Source: Amorphophallus konjac (taxonomy: Eukaryota; Streptophyta; Magnoliopsida; Alismatales; Araceae). From it: a DNA stretch of 64,000 nucleotides. Positions 32,289-44,018 of this stretch are shown here, in pieces. Each line of letters begins with the position of its first letter. The first letter of the stretch is position 1. A program made the position numbers and the translations under genes. The stretch is taken from NCBI GenBank assembly GCA_022559845.1, contig JAHNEJ010003545.1, positions 372,001-436,000 of the forward strand, written 5' to 3'. The notes beneath the pieces were generated by a model. The model ran no database searches. It was given only the letters and a program-made list of their open reading frames with translations, and was not told where the DNA came from.

Positions 32289-34088
32289 TCCACTTTATTA
32301 TCTCAAGCTGGTAGATTGTACCTGATTAAGCATGTGATGTCTTCAATTCCTCTGCACATTATTGCTTGCTGTGCTGCTCCTGCTTCATTTCATAAACAAC
32401 TTGATCGTGTTCTAGCCAACTTCTTCTGGGGCTCTACTGATGGCAAACTCAAGAAACACTGGAAGAACTGGGCCAGCTTATGTAAATCTTTCAGATGTGG
32501 GGGATTGGGTATCCTTCCCCTAAAGGACCTGCAGAAAGCTTTCAAAATAAAAATGCTTTGGAAAGCTCCTACCTCTGAAAATTCTCTTTGGGCCACTTAC
32601 TTCAGGAAAAAACATCTGCCTCATCCACATATCTCTGAAACTGAATTCAGAAAATGCTCGGGTAATGGAAGAATGGAGTGGCTGTTTGCGAGGGATCAAA
32701 TCATGAAACATAGTAGAATATTTAAAGGTCCTGACAACTTTTCATTCTGGAAGGATATTTGGTTTGGTGATAAAGCGCTGGTGAATTATATAACAGACAA
32801 CCAATGGACTCAAATTGAGGATATGAATATTACTCTCCATGACTTGGGTGACCACCGGAATCCAAACTGGAGTATTATTCAGCAGGCTCTTCCAAGTGAC
32901 ATATTTCAGGCTATTGTCTTCTGCATCAACAAGACACCTTTGTCTAATGACAAGCGAGTTTGGAGCCTTACTGCTACTGGGAATTTTTCTATCTCCTCCT
33001 CGAGAAAACACTTGGCTAGCAGTGATCAAGCATTTCCTTACCAGCTCCTCTGGTCTGAGTTTGTCCCACCAAAAGTCTCTCTTTTCCTCTGGAAACTCCT
33101 CCATGGCATCATCCCAACGGACAATGCTGTTCAGAAATGTGGTATCTCCATGTGCTCTAAATGTGTGTGATGTCCATCTCCTTTGATTGAGTCTGCCTCT
33201 CATCTTCTCTTGTGCAGCAAACTTTCGACTGCCACTTGGACTCTTATTAAACAATGCTCTCAGGTTAACCCTGCCTCTTTTGTTAATGCCCAAGCCTTTT
33301 TACATCAGGTTATATAGTACACCAACACTTCCACTCTGGCTGGCCTAGTGTCCCTGCTCACCATCTTTTTATGGCCTTAGGAAATATGGTGTGAAAGAAA
33401 CAGACGTAAATATGACAACTCTGCCTCCTCTCCTCAATTCATCTACCATAAAATCCTGAACCAAATCAAATCCACCAAATTCCCCAATTGCAAGTCTGTG
33501 GGAGACATTGCCTCTCTTCCTATGCTGTCTCTGTTGCCTCTCCATTCTGCTATTTTGAAGAATCCCAGACCAAAGATTGTGCGATGGATTCTCCCTCCCC
33601 CTTATAGATTCAAGCTCAATGTGGATGGCACCTCTAAAGGCAATCTAGGTCCTGCTGGTGGTGGTGGTATTATCAAAGATCACAATGGCTCTATTATTTT
33701 GGCATTCAGTCATTTCTATGGTTCCTATCACAGCTTGGTGGCTGAAGCTCGCACAATGCTAGATGGTCTTCGGATTGCTGCAGCTTCTGCCATTAAGATC
33801 TACTCTATTGAGTCTGACTCGAAGACACTTGTTAACATCATTAAAACCTCTGCTACTTGTCCATGGAGACTTATCCCAATCAATAGTGAATTGAGGTCCC
33901 TTATTATTCTCCTGGAGGCTGACATTGTCCATGTCTACAGACAAGGAAACCAAGCTGCAGATGGCCTTGCTAACCATGCTTGTAAGAGTAGTGCTAGCTC
34001 CTTTTTTATTGGCAACTCTGATTTACTTCCTACTATGGTCTATGGGGCCTGCATAATGGACAAATTGGGAAGTCCCAACATCTGACTT
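32289..34088 (+). pseudogene. LINE ORF2, C-terminal part (zinc finger and RNase H)
   Basis: Continues LINE ORF2 in frame directly after the B target duplication. It opens with the conserved post-RT region (LLSQAGRLYLIK), has a zf-RVT-like Cys-His region (about 33140-33215) and a C-terminal RNase H of the plant L1 type with the acidic residues visible (LNVDGTSKG, VAEARTMLDGL, ESDSKTLV, GNQAADGLA). Stops at 33168, 33315 and 33378 interrupt one unchanged frame. RNase H would remove RNA after first-strand synthesis. Confidence 0.9.
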
Positions 34089-34257
34089 TGAAGGCCGTTT
34101 TCATTTTCTTGCAGGGGTATGCCCCGATGACATTTGCAATCTCTTCCTATTAATAAAATTCATTCCCTTCGGCCTTGGCCTGGTGGAGTGAGCACACTCA
34201 CATTGGGTGCACTCTCTAAGGTCTGGCTGTAGGCTTTATTTACTTTAAAAAAAAAGT
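34089..34257 (+). mobile_element. LINE 3' UTR and poly-A tail
   Basis: Noncoding tail with AATAAA at 34152-34157 and a short A run at 34247-34255, followed by the proposed ATATGCAT target repeat (34258-34265). Confidence 0.7.
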
Positions 34258-35346
34258 ATATGCATCAATGATAGCACAAAGAACTTGTTCAGCCAGAGTA
34301 GGCTTTGAAACCTGTTGGAGAACCTAAGATTTCTCCAACCAAAAATCAACTCCAAATAGACATGCAATTAAACAACATGTATGGGCCTTGGGTCGACTCC
34401 ACATATCACAAGACCATGTAGCATGAAGCAAGTCATTTCTTGATTGTGAAACATGTGAATTCTGAAACACATGAATCATAGCAATGGTCATGAATCATGA
34501 ATGCACACTCATACAATCATAAAGTTTAGTTATCATCAAAATATCACATGTAACATGCAAGGCACATAACATAGTTTATTCAATTTGACTCACCAGCTCG
34601 TGGATCTGATGTTTCAAATCCACATTCTCGTGATCCAAAGTCGCGATCCAGTCCTGAAGGATGCAAGTGGCCTCTGTCTCCGGCATCTGCATTAATTCCC
34701 ATTAAGATTTAATGTAGGAAACATAATTGAAACAATGGCCTAAGGAGAAGAGAAAGGCTCACCATGCGGGTGTCGAGACGGAGCTAGACGATATACCGAC
34801 ACCTGTAGTCTACCAAGTAGGCCTCCCTATCCCTCAGCCTCAGATCTGGTGCCAAGGGAGCACCCTCTTGCAATGCCTCTACCTCTGACTTGTACAACGA
34901 GGCCTAGTCCTAGTCCCTCGCTGAGGTGCAGTGTCGTCCTCAATCAGACCCGTGCCCCTCAGGGATCACTACTGGTGGCTGATGCCACCCGAGGGTCCGC
35001 TGAACCAATCGAAGGTAGAGTGGCTCCCATAGGTTCACGCAGAAGAGTATGGTGTCTCTACAGAACCTATGGGACATATGTTTTCTTTATTTATTTTATT
35101 ATGGTGTGCATGAATGTCAATCACGAGGTGACAAATTATTTCGACTCTGAAGATCGAAAGGCTCAAAGTCACTAATGTATGCACGCCGTCTGACTGACTA
35201 GACGATAGTGGATATCGAGTCGGGACCCAAACCCGCGTGCCGTAGAGGCTACGGCGTTAATAACATCTTCCTGATGGGAGAAAACCCTTGATTAATCATC
35301 AGGAGAAAGGACCCGATGGCCTGAAATTTGTATTAATGTATGCATG
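34258..35346. other. Intergenic flank with a possible spliced gene fragment
   Basis: On the minus strand two open pieces, about 34903-34763 and 34686-34594, are separated by a 76-bp stretch with GTGAGC and CAG at its ends, and the second is followed by GTGAGT. Reading across gives a charged, heptad-like peptide (DLRLRDREAYLVDY, then WIATLDHENVDLKHQIHEL) with one TAG in the first piece. I cannot identify it. The rest of the stretch shows nothing I recognise. Confidence 0.3.
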
Positions 35347-38300
35347 TGTTGCGTTCGGTGCGTTCGATTCAGAGGGGGGGTGAATGAATCAACCCTTTAA
35401 AACTTCGCTCAAATTAAAAATTCTTCCTAATACAAACAGAAGGCTAATAAGCAATTGCGGAATAACAATGTTAAAGGACACTCAATACCACTGTCAAACA
35501 TATAGTGTGCACAGCAATGAAATGAACACATATAGAAAATCAACCCATATCGTCCCTATGCATTCATCTAACGCCAAACACACAAAGAGATCAAACCACT
35601 GCACAAAGAGTTTTTGGGTGGTTCGGTCCTCCAGACCTACGTCCACCCTACACTCAACCTGAGTGTGGATTACTGCTGACTCACAGCTTGAACAGCTGGG
35701 CATCACAGCTTGCCATACAACCGCTGAGCCTCACAGCTTGCTGTCCGAGGTATCCACCTCGCCTGCTGAGCCTCACAGCTTGCTGTCCAGAGGAGTCCTC
35801 CTCTGCAAAACCGCTGGGCAATACAGCTTAGCCGTCCAGTGGAATCCTCCACTGCAAATGCTGAGCAACACGGCTTGCTCCGCTGACAAACAGCTTGAAG
35901 AAAGGGTATAAAAGAAAACAAGAAGATAGAAAACCACAGCAACGAAAAGCGGTAAACAATGAAGCACGAAATGTATCCCTGCAGGGAATGAAGCTCAAAC
36001 AATGAGCAAACTCAGATCTGGCTTTGAACCAAAGATCTGAGGAACGGAATCCTTCTCTCTCTCTCATCTTTCTCTTTGGCTACTTCTCTCTTTCTCTTCT
36101 TTCTCTTATGCTTTCACACTCTGCTCTTCTCTTTTCTCTCTTTTTCTTCCTCTTCTCTTCACACCAGATCATGCAGGCTATCCTCTGCTTCTACCTCTTC
36201 TGTTTCGATCAGCCTTCTTCAGACAAAGGAGTCTTCCTTATATAGCAGTTCCAACAGGAGCAGCACTGGGCGCGTGTCTTCCACATTTCCCGCCCAGATG
36301 TTTTGGCCACGTGTCATCTTCATGTCAGCCCTTCTAGCCTCGGATCACGTGCCTTTCATTAAGCTCTGCAAGGAGTCCATGTCAGACAGTCGAATAGGAT
36401 TATCAATTTAATGTCGACACCTTGTACAGACTTTATAAAAGCAATGCATGCACAATGATGCAATGTTCAGACTTTGCTGAAGACTGCCAGTCGATGTATG
36501 GACTTGGCTGAAGGCAACGCTGAAGCAATGTTCAGACTTCATGTATGCAATGAAGTGGCGTGTACACACTTTGTGAATGCGAAGCTATAGCATATATAGA
36601 CTTCACATACGCAATGCAGAGGCATGTACAAGCTTTGATTTCGTGCATGAGAAAACAATGTTCAGACTTGCTATAATGCATGCATGATAAAGGAGCAAAC
36701 GGATGTATAGACTTTAAGTAAAGATGCATGAGCAATGTATAGACTTAGCATCTAACTAAGTATGCACAACGATAAGGGATGCTCAGGCATGCAGTCAAGG
36801 GATGTACAGACTTAGAAGCTAGATGCACACAATGTATAGACATGATCAATCTTCAACAGATGGATGTATAGACTTAGAAGATATGTATGTGAAGCTCAAC
36901 AATGTATAGACTATGCATTGTATAGACTTCATATATGCAGTGCTATGGCATGTGCAGACTTCGTGGATGCAAAGCTAAGCTGTGTACAGACTTAGTGAAT
37001 CCAACACTGAGGCATGTATAGACTTTACTTATGCAAGGGAAGTAGTGCATGGCTGTACAGACTTTGTGTAATGTATGGACTTAGTGTGTGCGAGCATGCT
37101 AACATGCAATGTGTAGATATTGAAACAAAAGGATGCACAGGTGGTACAGACATTCTGTGCTTAACACTTAAGCCTGAATGCATGATGTGTAGACGTTGTA
37201 TAGACTTGCTGAGGTGTGGGCAAGGTGAAGTATGCACAACAGAAATGAATGCACTCACATGTCGTCGACCATTGTACAGACCTCATGTTCACTATGCAGA
37301 CGTTGCATAGACTTGCTAATGCATTGTGTGCAGACTTTGTGTGCGATGTGTAGACTTCGTGCAATGCATGAAGTAATGTACAGACTTGCTGACAATGAGT
37401 GTGCAGACTCTGCTTTGAGCAATGCACAATGTATAGACTTAGTCATTCGTGCAGCAAAGACAATGTACAGACTATGCCATGCTCACAGTTAATGCATGTA
37501 CAGACTTGTATGAGGAACAGGCTGTACAGACTTAGACGAATGAACCACTAGTTGCAATGTGTAGACTTGATCTGAATGCAAGGACTATGCCCTTGAAGAG
37601 TGTATAGACTTGCTCATGGACTATGCACAACGAATGAATAGACTTGCAATGCGTGCAGGGCATGCGATGCAATGTACAGACTTTGCCACGCCTACACCAA
37701 GACGTTGAAGTCTGTATAGACTTTAACATTGAGACACGAGCGTGTGTGTGCAGAATGTACAGACTTGCCGAATGCACTAAGACGCTAAATGAGACACACT
37801 GGCTGGCAGATGATTGTATAGACTTGCATGAGACACTTCATGAGACGCAGAACATCCAAGAGTGTATAGACTTCTTAATGCAGACGGACGATGTACAAAC
37901 TTCCTATATGCTTAGCATGAGACGCTAAGTAAGACGATGTACAGACTTTGCCTGCATGCTGTGCAAGACAATGTGTAGACTTGATGTTCGTGCAGCAGTG
38001 TATAGACTGTGAAGTCTTGCAAGCTGTGCGATGTATAGACTTGAAGTCTCGCATGCAATGTATAAACTTGCTCAGCCTGAAGCAAGGCAATGTACAGACT
38101 TCTTAACAGACGCATGCAGCAACTGGATGATGTACAGACTTCTTATATGCTCAAGTCCAATGTATAGACTTGCTGAGATGATGCACCTGAAGAATGTACA
38201 GACTTTAACCCTTGAACATGCATGCGATGTAAAGACTTTGCATATGCTTTGAAGACGGGCTGCGCACAGGCTGTACAGACTTGAAGAAATGCTGCAAGTG

Positions 38301-38680
38301 GATGGCTGTACAGACTTGACCGATCTGGCTGTACAGACTTGATGTGTGTGTGTGCTAGACAATGTATAGACTTGCTGAACTACAGACTGAACATATCAGT
38401 AGAGAAGCAATGCACAGACCTTAGATCAAGCACAAAATAATTTATGCACTTAGTATGGAACACTGCATGACTTAGCACACTCATGCATTCTCCATAGAGC
38501 AGATCAGACATAGAACAGATCAGACATAGCACACTCATGCATTCTCCACAGAATAGATCAGTTATATGCATTCATGTTGCTATCATTCAATGTGATGTTC
38601 TTAGCAAAACAATATGGTGACTCATTCATGTTGCTATCATTAAAACAAAACATAATCATCAAAGCACAAGGGGCACAACA
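35347..38680 (-). repeat. 3' LTR of element C
   Basis: A 3334-bp LTR, tgttgcg to ggcacaaca, unusually long. TATATA at 36239-36244, G-boxes at 36308-36313 and 36346-36351. U3 from about 36420 to 38410 is an array of GTAYAGACTT motifs (sense AAGTCTRTAC) like that of B though the LTRs otherwise differ. ACAGCTT array at 35671-35905 and conserved hairpin near 35617-35650. It is 16 bp longer than its partner, matching one extra 16-bp unit near 38510. Target duplication gcatg at 35342-35346. Confidence 0.94.
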
Positions 38681-38701
38681 ATCTCCCCCTTTTGATGATG
38701 G
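38681..38701 (-). other. Polypurine tract of element C
   Basis: Same type as A and B with one T fewer. Extra CTCCCCC runs at 38736, 38853, 38912, 40529 and 40601. Confidence 0.85.
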
Positions 38702-41219
38702 CAACATAATGAGTCACACTGACTCGTCAAACTATTCTCCCCCTTTGACATACTTAAAAAGGAGATGGTTTGAGAGAGAAAATGCAGCACACAAATTCAG
38801 CAAACAAGTACAGAGAATGAATTAGAGTTTCTCCTTATGACAAGAAAACATCTCTCCCCCTATCAACATGCATGATTGACTACTCTCCCCTTAAATGTAG
38901 ATGACCCATAACTCCCCCTGAACAGAATGAAACATGTGGAAAATCCACAGAACCAGAACTGGCTGCAAAACAAGATGGAAGATTCCAACAGTTGAGAGAG
39001 GAGTACATCTCAGGAATCAATCTGAAATCCACCACCATAAGGATTCTGAAGTTCAGAAGGCTGCAAGTGAACAAGGTAATAATGGGAGTGGCACCTCACA
39101 TTTGTATGGTCAGAAAAATGCAGATGGAATCAGTCAACTGATAAGAGAGGAGTTGACAATACAGTTTCTGTTGATCATGAATGAATATGATCATGAGGGA
39201 TTTTTAATGCTTGCACCACTACAATAAGTCTTAAGAAGAATAGACTCTTCTATCATAAAGGGTTATGAAGTGGCAACTTAACCAATCTGATTTAATTATG
39301 ATGTATACCAAACTTGTCAAATTAAACTCAATACTCATATCTGAATCCAAGTTTTAATAAAGGTGAACCAAATAACCAGATAACACTCATGACCAATCAT
39401 CTTCATCTTACACACAAAAACTTAATGACTGCTTTTAAGAGTTACACAGATTAGTATTGAGATTAAATACTTTTTACAGGAGCATGAGTTGACATAGTTT
39501 GCATGAAATTTTCATTTCAAGCATATTTTACTTTACCTCAGTAATTTAGGTTGATCAACACCTTTTTACATGAGGCACAACACGTCTCAGGTGAAGTGAC
39601 CCCGTTACTCAGTGTGATAATTGTCATTGCCTCTCAACATTGAGACCAGAGTTAGCAATAGACATGTCTTTTTACGTGAGGAGACACCTTGATTAGAGGC
39701 CAGACTCCCCAGTTACTTGACACAAATATGCCATTGCTCTGTCAGGGTTTTCAATAATTTTTTACCAGAGATAACTATGGCACTTCATGACATAAGTTAC
39801 TTTATTTCATTGATGAAGAACTCAGTTTCTCAGTGACCAAGTCATTGCTGTGAATTCACAGTTTTTCAATTAGTCAACATTTCTCAAGTTAATGTTTAAC
39901 CACAGTAGTCACTCTATGTATCTCTACCCAAGTAGCCTTGATTTCAAATTTTCAGATATCAGATGAGAGAGTCTAAGGTTCTCATGACACATGTGGTTAA
40001 AGTTCATTAAATCTTATCATTCAGATATTTTCAAGATATTTAAATGCAAATATGAGAATACATAGTTCTTATATCAGTCTGATTCAGTGGTTATTCTTAA
40101 ACCCATATGATAGGAATTTCTACATGATTCAGACTAGATTGTATGACATGCAGCTTAAGTTCCTCAGACCGAATACAGACACAGATGATCAACAATCAAC
40201 AGTAGAACCAAATCAGTCACACCAACTAAGAGATATGTGAAGGATGAGTAAAAGCTGGTGGAAGAGTCAATCACCAATAGAGAAGAGCATTAGAAGAGAG
40301 TTTATAAATAGATAGTAGCTGAGTCTAGAATTCAGACAGATCAGCTATTTTGGTGAAGACAGCAGAGAATTCAATTGAACCAAACTGAGAGCATTAGAAG
40401 ATCCAATAAACTAGGCAGGAGGATTTCAGGTGAAAGTGAATGAGATAATCAGAAAACTTCCTCTGTCTAGATTCATCATGACAATAGTAAGGCATGAGCA
40501 GCAGAATGGTTGGTCAAGACAAGTTGAGCTCCCCCTGAGTAAGTGCATGATGTGAAGGATAAAACATAAGCAGCAATATGATTGATCAAAAATAGTTGGA
40601 CTCCCCCTGACTGTATGCATGAAATGTATTGAAAGCACATCACAAGATATCAAATTTTGCATTCAGATATGATTCATGCAAATTAGACAGAAGAGAATTA
40701 CCATTAGCATGATTGTTCAATTCATATTTCAAAAAACTTCAGTTTAACACCAACAGATCAACATGATATGCAATACACTGCTCTATATGACTTGACCCAT
40801 GGTACTAAGCGGAGGACTTGGTCCAAGGACCACCTCACACATGGCAGTAGCATCCAGACATACTCCATCTGCCCTTCAGCACTGTTCCATTTAATATACC
40901 ATGATGGTCATGCAAATCAGTGCAATACAACATGCAAGGAGTTTGACATATCATGCATCATGACATAGATATGTAATGCATTCAGAGATAAACTACAGTT
41001 ATTTTAATGTGCATTTCAGATTTTCAATTAGATTCAGTTAGATGATGCACAAAAGAGTTAACATGATATGCAATCATTTCAAGTTCACAATTTCATATGA
41101 TGGAATTTAAGATGAGTATTCAGAACAAAACTAAAAAGTAGAATCCTGGGTCTTCCTGTTGAGTGCCTTGGTTTATTTACCCCTCTTTTTCATTCCAAGG
41201 TACACATGTAACATGTTAA
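38702..41219. other. Noncoding 3' region of element C
   Basis: No pol remains: protease, integrase, RT and RNase H are all absent. The 2.5-kb stretch carries the conserved block (39561-39852) and several purine-tract-like runs; no ORF is supported. Confidence 0.7.
39561..39852 (-). promoter_or_regulatory. Conserved noncoding block, element C copy
   Basis: A 292-bp counterpart of the blocks in A and B: CCTTTTTACATGAGG, a second CTTTTTACGTGAGG near 39669, GTTACT, ACCAGAGATAAC, TTCATGACAT, CTCAGTTTCTCAGTGA, GTCATTGCT. Kept although C has lost all of pol. Confidence 0.6.
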
Positions 41220-43853
41220 TCAATTTGATCCTGCAGGGACCCAAACAGCCTTGGGTCCCGAATTAGTCCTGACAGGTGTTCTGAACAGTCTTTTTGTAAT
41301 ATTGTCATCATTATCCATCATGTAACAACTATCCATGGAATGACCAGATTTTCCACAATATCTACATGAAGCAACAGGTTTTCTGGTCCTATAATGCATA
41401 TTAACAACAGCATGAGACCTATGAAACTGAGCATTAAATGTTCTGTTGTTTACATGAACATTTTATTTCTTATTAACAGATGACCAACATTCAGCACACT
41501 TGTGACCTGACTTGCCACAGTTATAACATGAAAAATTCACAGGTCTTTTGGCATAGAATTTAAAAGATTTTTCATTAACATGGCTTCCTTGGGCATGCCA
41601 ACAGTCCTTGACTGTATGGCCATACTTTCCACACTCATAGCACCTTAGGTGCTTACCTCTTGAGTAATTGTTTCCCTAATGATTTCCTGACTAGCACTCA
41701 TTTGCCTTATGCCTAGGGTTGTTGCAAGTGAAACAAATAATATACTGGCCTGAAGTAAATCTATATCTGTGTGGGTCATGAGCATGTGTGAAAAATCTAG
41801 ACTTCACATTATTTTCTTCTTTCATTGTAAAACATGCATTCATTAGATGACCACGCCTACCACAATAATAACAAGATGCATCAGATTTCTTAGTGGCATG
41901 GTTTCTATCAGATGAATTCCTAGAATGCATTGCTTCATTAGCATGCTCATCTTCAAGCAACAGTCTGCAATCATCCATTACATGCCCTATCTTGCCACAA
42001 TAGTGACATGACACATGTGATTTCCTGGCGACATGATTACTAACAGACTGACTAGATGCATGAGAATGAGTACATGAAGCATGAGCATTTTGCATTGACC
42101 CATTAAATTCAGCAGAGCTAACAGATTTCATGACACAAATAGGGATATTTTTAACCCCATCTTTCTTTCCATTCTTATTCGATTGTTTAGCTTTCTTCAC
42201 AATTCTTGTGCGTTTTTCAGCTTTCTGTGCCTTAAATTGAAAGACAGATGATGAAGGTGTTTTCAGATTTTTGTTTTGTTTTGAGGATTGATTTGAGGTA
42301 CCAGCTACATAAGAGCTTTGCACAAAAGTGGTGTCTAGCTGGTTTTTAGTGATTTTCTTAACATCAGAATTGCAATTTATCCCCTCTCTTGAATTATCAT
42401 CCTTACCTTTCATGACAACTTTCATTTTTCTTTCATTCTTAGCAGAATTGGATGCTGAGTTTTCCAGATCATGAATTTTATCTTCCAAAGATACTATATG
42501 AAGCTCATAACTAGCTATCTCCTGTTCACTACAATTAACACATTCGCTTAGAACTTTGTTTGTAGTTTTATACTTCTCAATTTCTTGTTCTAGACTGTTC
42601 AGCATTTGTGATTCTCCATCACAAGTGAACTTTCCCCTTTTTAAGGTGAGAAGTGTTTCAGATAAGCCAGTATTTAACAACTTTAATTTTTTAACTTCAG
42701 CTTTCAGTTCAGTGTTTTCCTCCCCAAGTTTTTGTGGTTGAGCTTCCTTAATAGTAGATTTTTCTTTTTCGACAGTCAGAAACCTCTGTGAGAAAATAAT
42801 ATTTAAAACCATCAGTTTCTTATTTTGTTCCCTCAGTTCTTTATTTTCTTCAGTCAGCTTCTTGACTCCTTCATTACAATTTTCTCTTCCAGACATCAGC
42901 TCAAACTTTTCAATTAGTTCCTCTTCTCTTTCTTCTACTTTAATTTTCTTAATAATCAGATTTTTGTGATCCTCTTTAAACGAGGTAATTTGCTTATTCA
43001 GCCATTCATTCTCACTAAAAAGATCTTCATTACGTTCTCTTAGAGCTGAGCACATATTACAGATTGACTCTACAGATGAATTATGCATTGCTTCCTTGTT
43101 GATTTTATTCAGACTAGCCTTGAGATCTTCATTATGCTTTTGAACCTCAACATTTTCAGACTTCAGTTTGTCCATTACAGAATTTATCTCAATCAATTCT
43201 TGCATGCCTTTTAGATGCTCATTTTTCATCTTAATAAGCTAATTCTCCAGTTCAGATATCTTGTCCAAACATGTTTGATTTTCATGTTTTAGAGAACCAT
43301 TTTATTCCTTAAAGTTCTGAACATCTAACATACATGCATCATAAGATTGTTTCATATTTGGACATTTTTCATAGGAATCTTTCAAATTTATCTGATCACA
43401 TTTCTTTTTCAATCTTTTATTCTCAGATTTTAATCTTTCACATCTATCATTAAGTTCCTCATTTATATTCCATAGATCATCAATCGAAAGTTCTTCAGAT
43501 TCAGAGCTTACCTGAGATGAGGTTTCATCATCATCTCTCCGATCAGCCATCAAGCATTTGCTGTGATTCCTGATTAGCTTTAGTTTTTCCAAAATATATT
43601 TGGCAGACCTGCAAGAAGAAATGCATTCGATTAGAGGTCTGCCAATTGATTCTTTTATTAAAACTACTGCTCTAGTGTTGACAGAGTCTTTCAATTTGTC
43701 CTTCTCAGTCCATCTAGATTTATCTTTTGATAATTTGTGTGGACCATGAGTTATTACCTTCCAAAGATTTGGATCAGTAGATTTTACATACCGATGGAAA
43801 ATTTCTAACCAAGAATCAAAGTTATTACCTCTGAATATCGGAGGATTAGCCAT
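41220..43853 (-). pseudogene. gag: gag of element C with six zinc knuckles
   Basis: One frame of 878 codons from ATG 43853 to TGA 41220, broken only by in-frame stops (43302, 43239, 41691, one about 15 bp downstream of it, and one near 41465). The N-terminus (IFRGNNFDSWLEIF, LWKVITHGP) matches gag of A and B, but the UBN2 region is cut short and followed by a long coiled coil (about 42400-43450). The C-terminal third holds six CCHC knuckles: CHYCGKIGHVMDDC, CYYCGRRGHLMNAC, CFTCNNPRHKANEC, CYECGKYGHTVKDC, CYNCGKSGHKCAEC and CRYCGKSGHSMDSC, where A and B have one. It ends with VWVPAGSN and a stop at the usual gag stop position. It would bind RNA in trans-supplied particles. Confidence 0.85.
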
Positions 43854-44001
43854 CGAGATATGATGAATACACTGAAGTCAGATGAGCAAATCAAGACACT
43901 TAATCGGTGAAACAAATCACAGAACACAGGAAGCCCACTCTGCAATGCACCAACCAGAAATGCAGGATCTGCTGCGGATTATTAGATCCTATGCACAGCA
44001 A

Positions 44002-44016
44002 CCCACTCTGATACCA
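44002..44016 (-). other. Primer binding site of element C
   Basis: Minus strand TGGTATCAGAGTGGG, the initiator Met tRNA type with a change at its end, two bases inside the LTR. The leader to the gag ATG is 148 bp, longer than in A and B. Confidence 0.88.
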
Positions 44017-44018
44017 AG

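Noticed and set aside
38574..38825. Plus-strand ORFs across the C LTR end
   Set aside because: They cross the LTR-purine tract border against the element's direction and have no domain.
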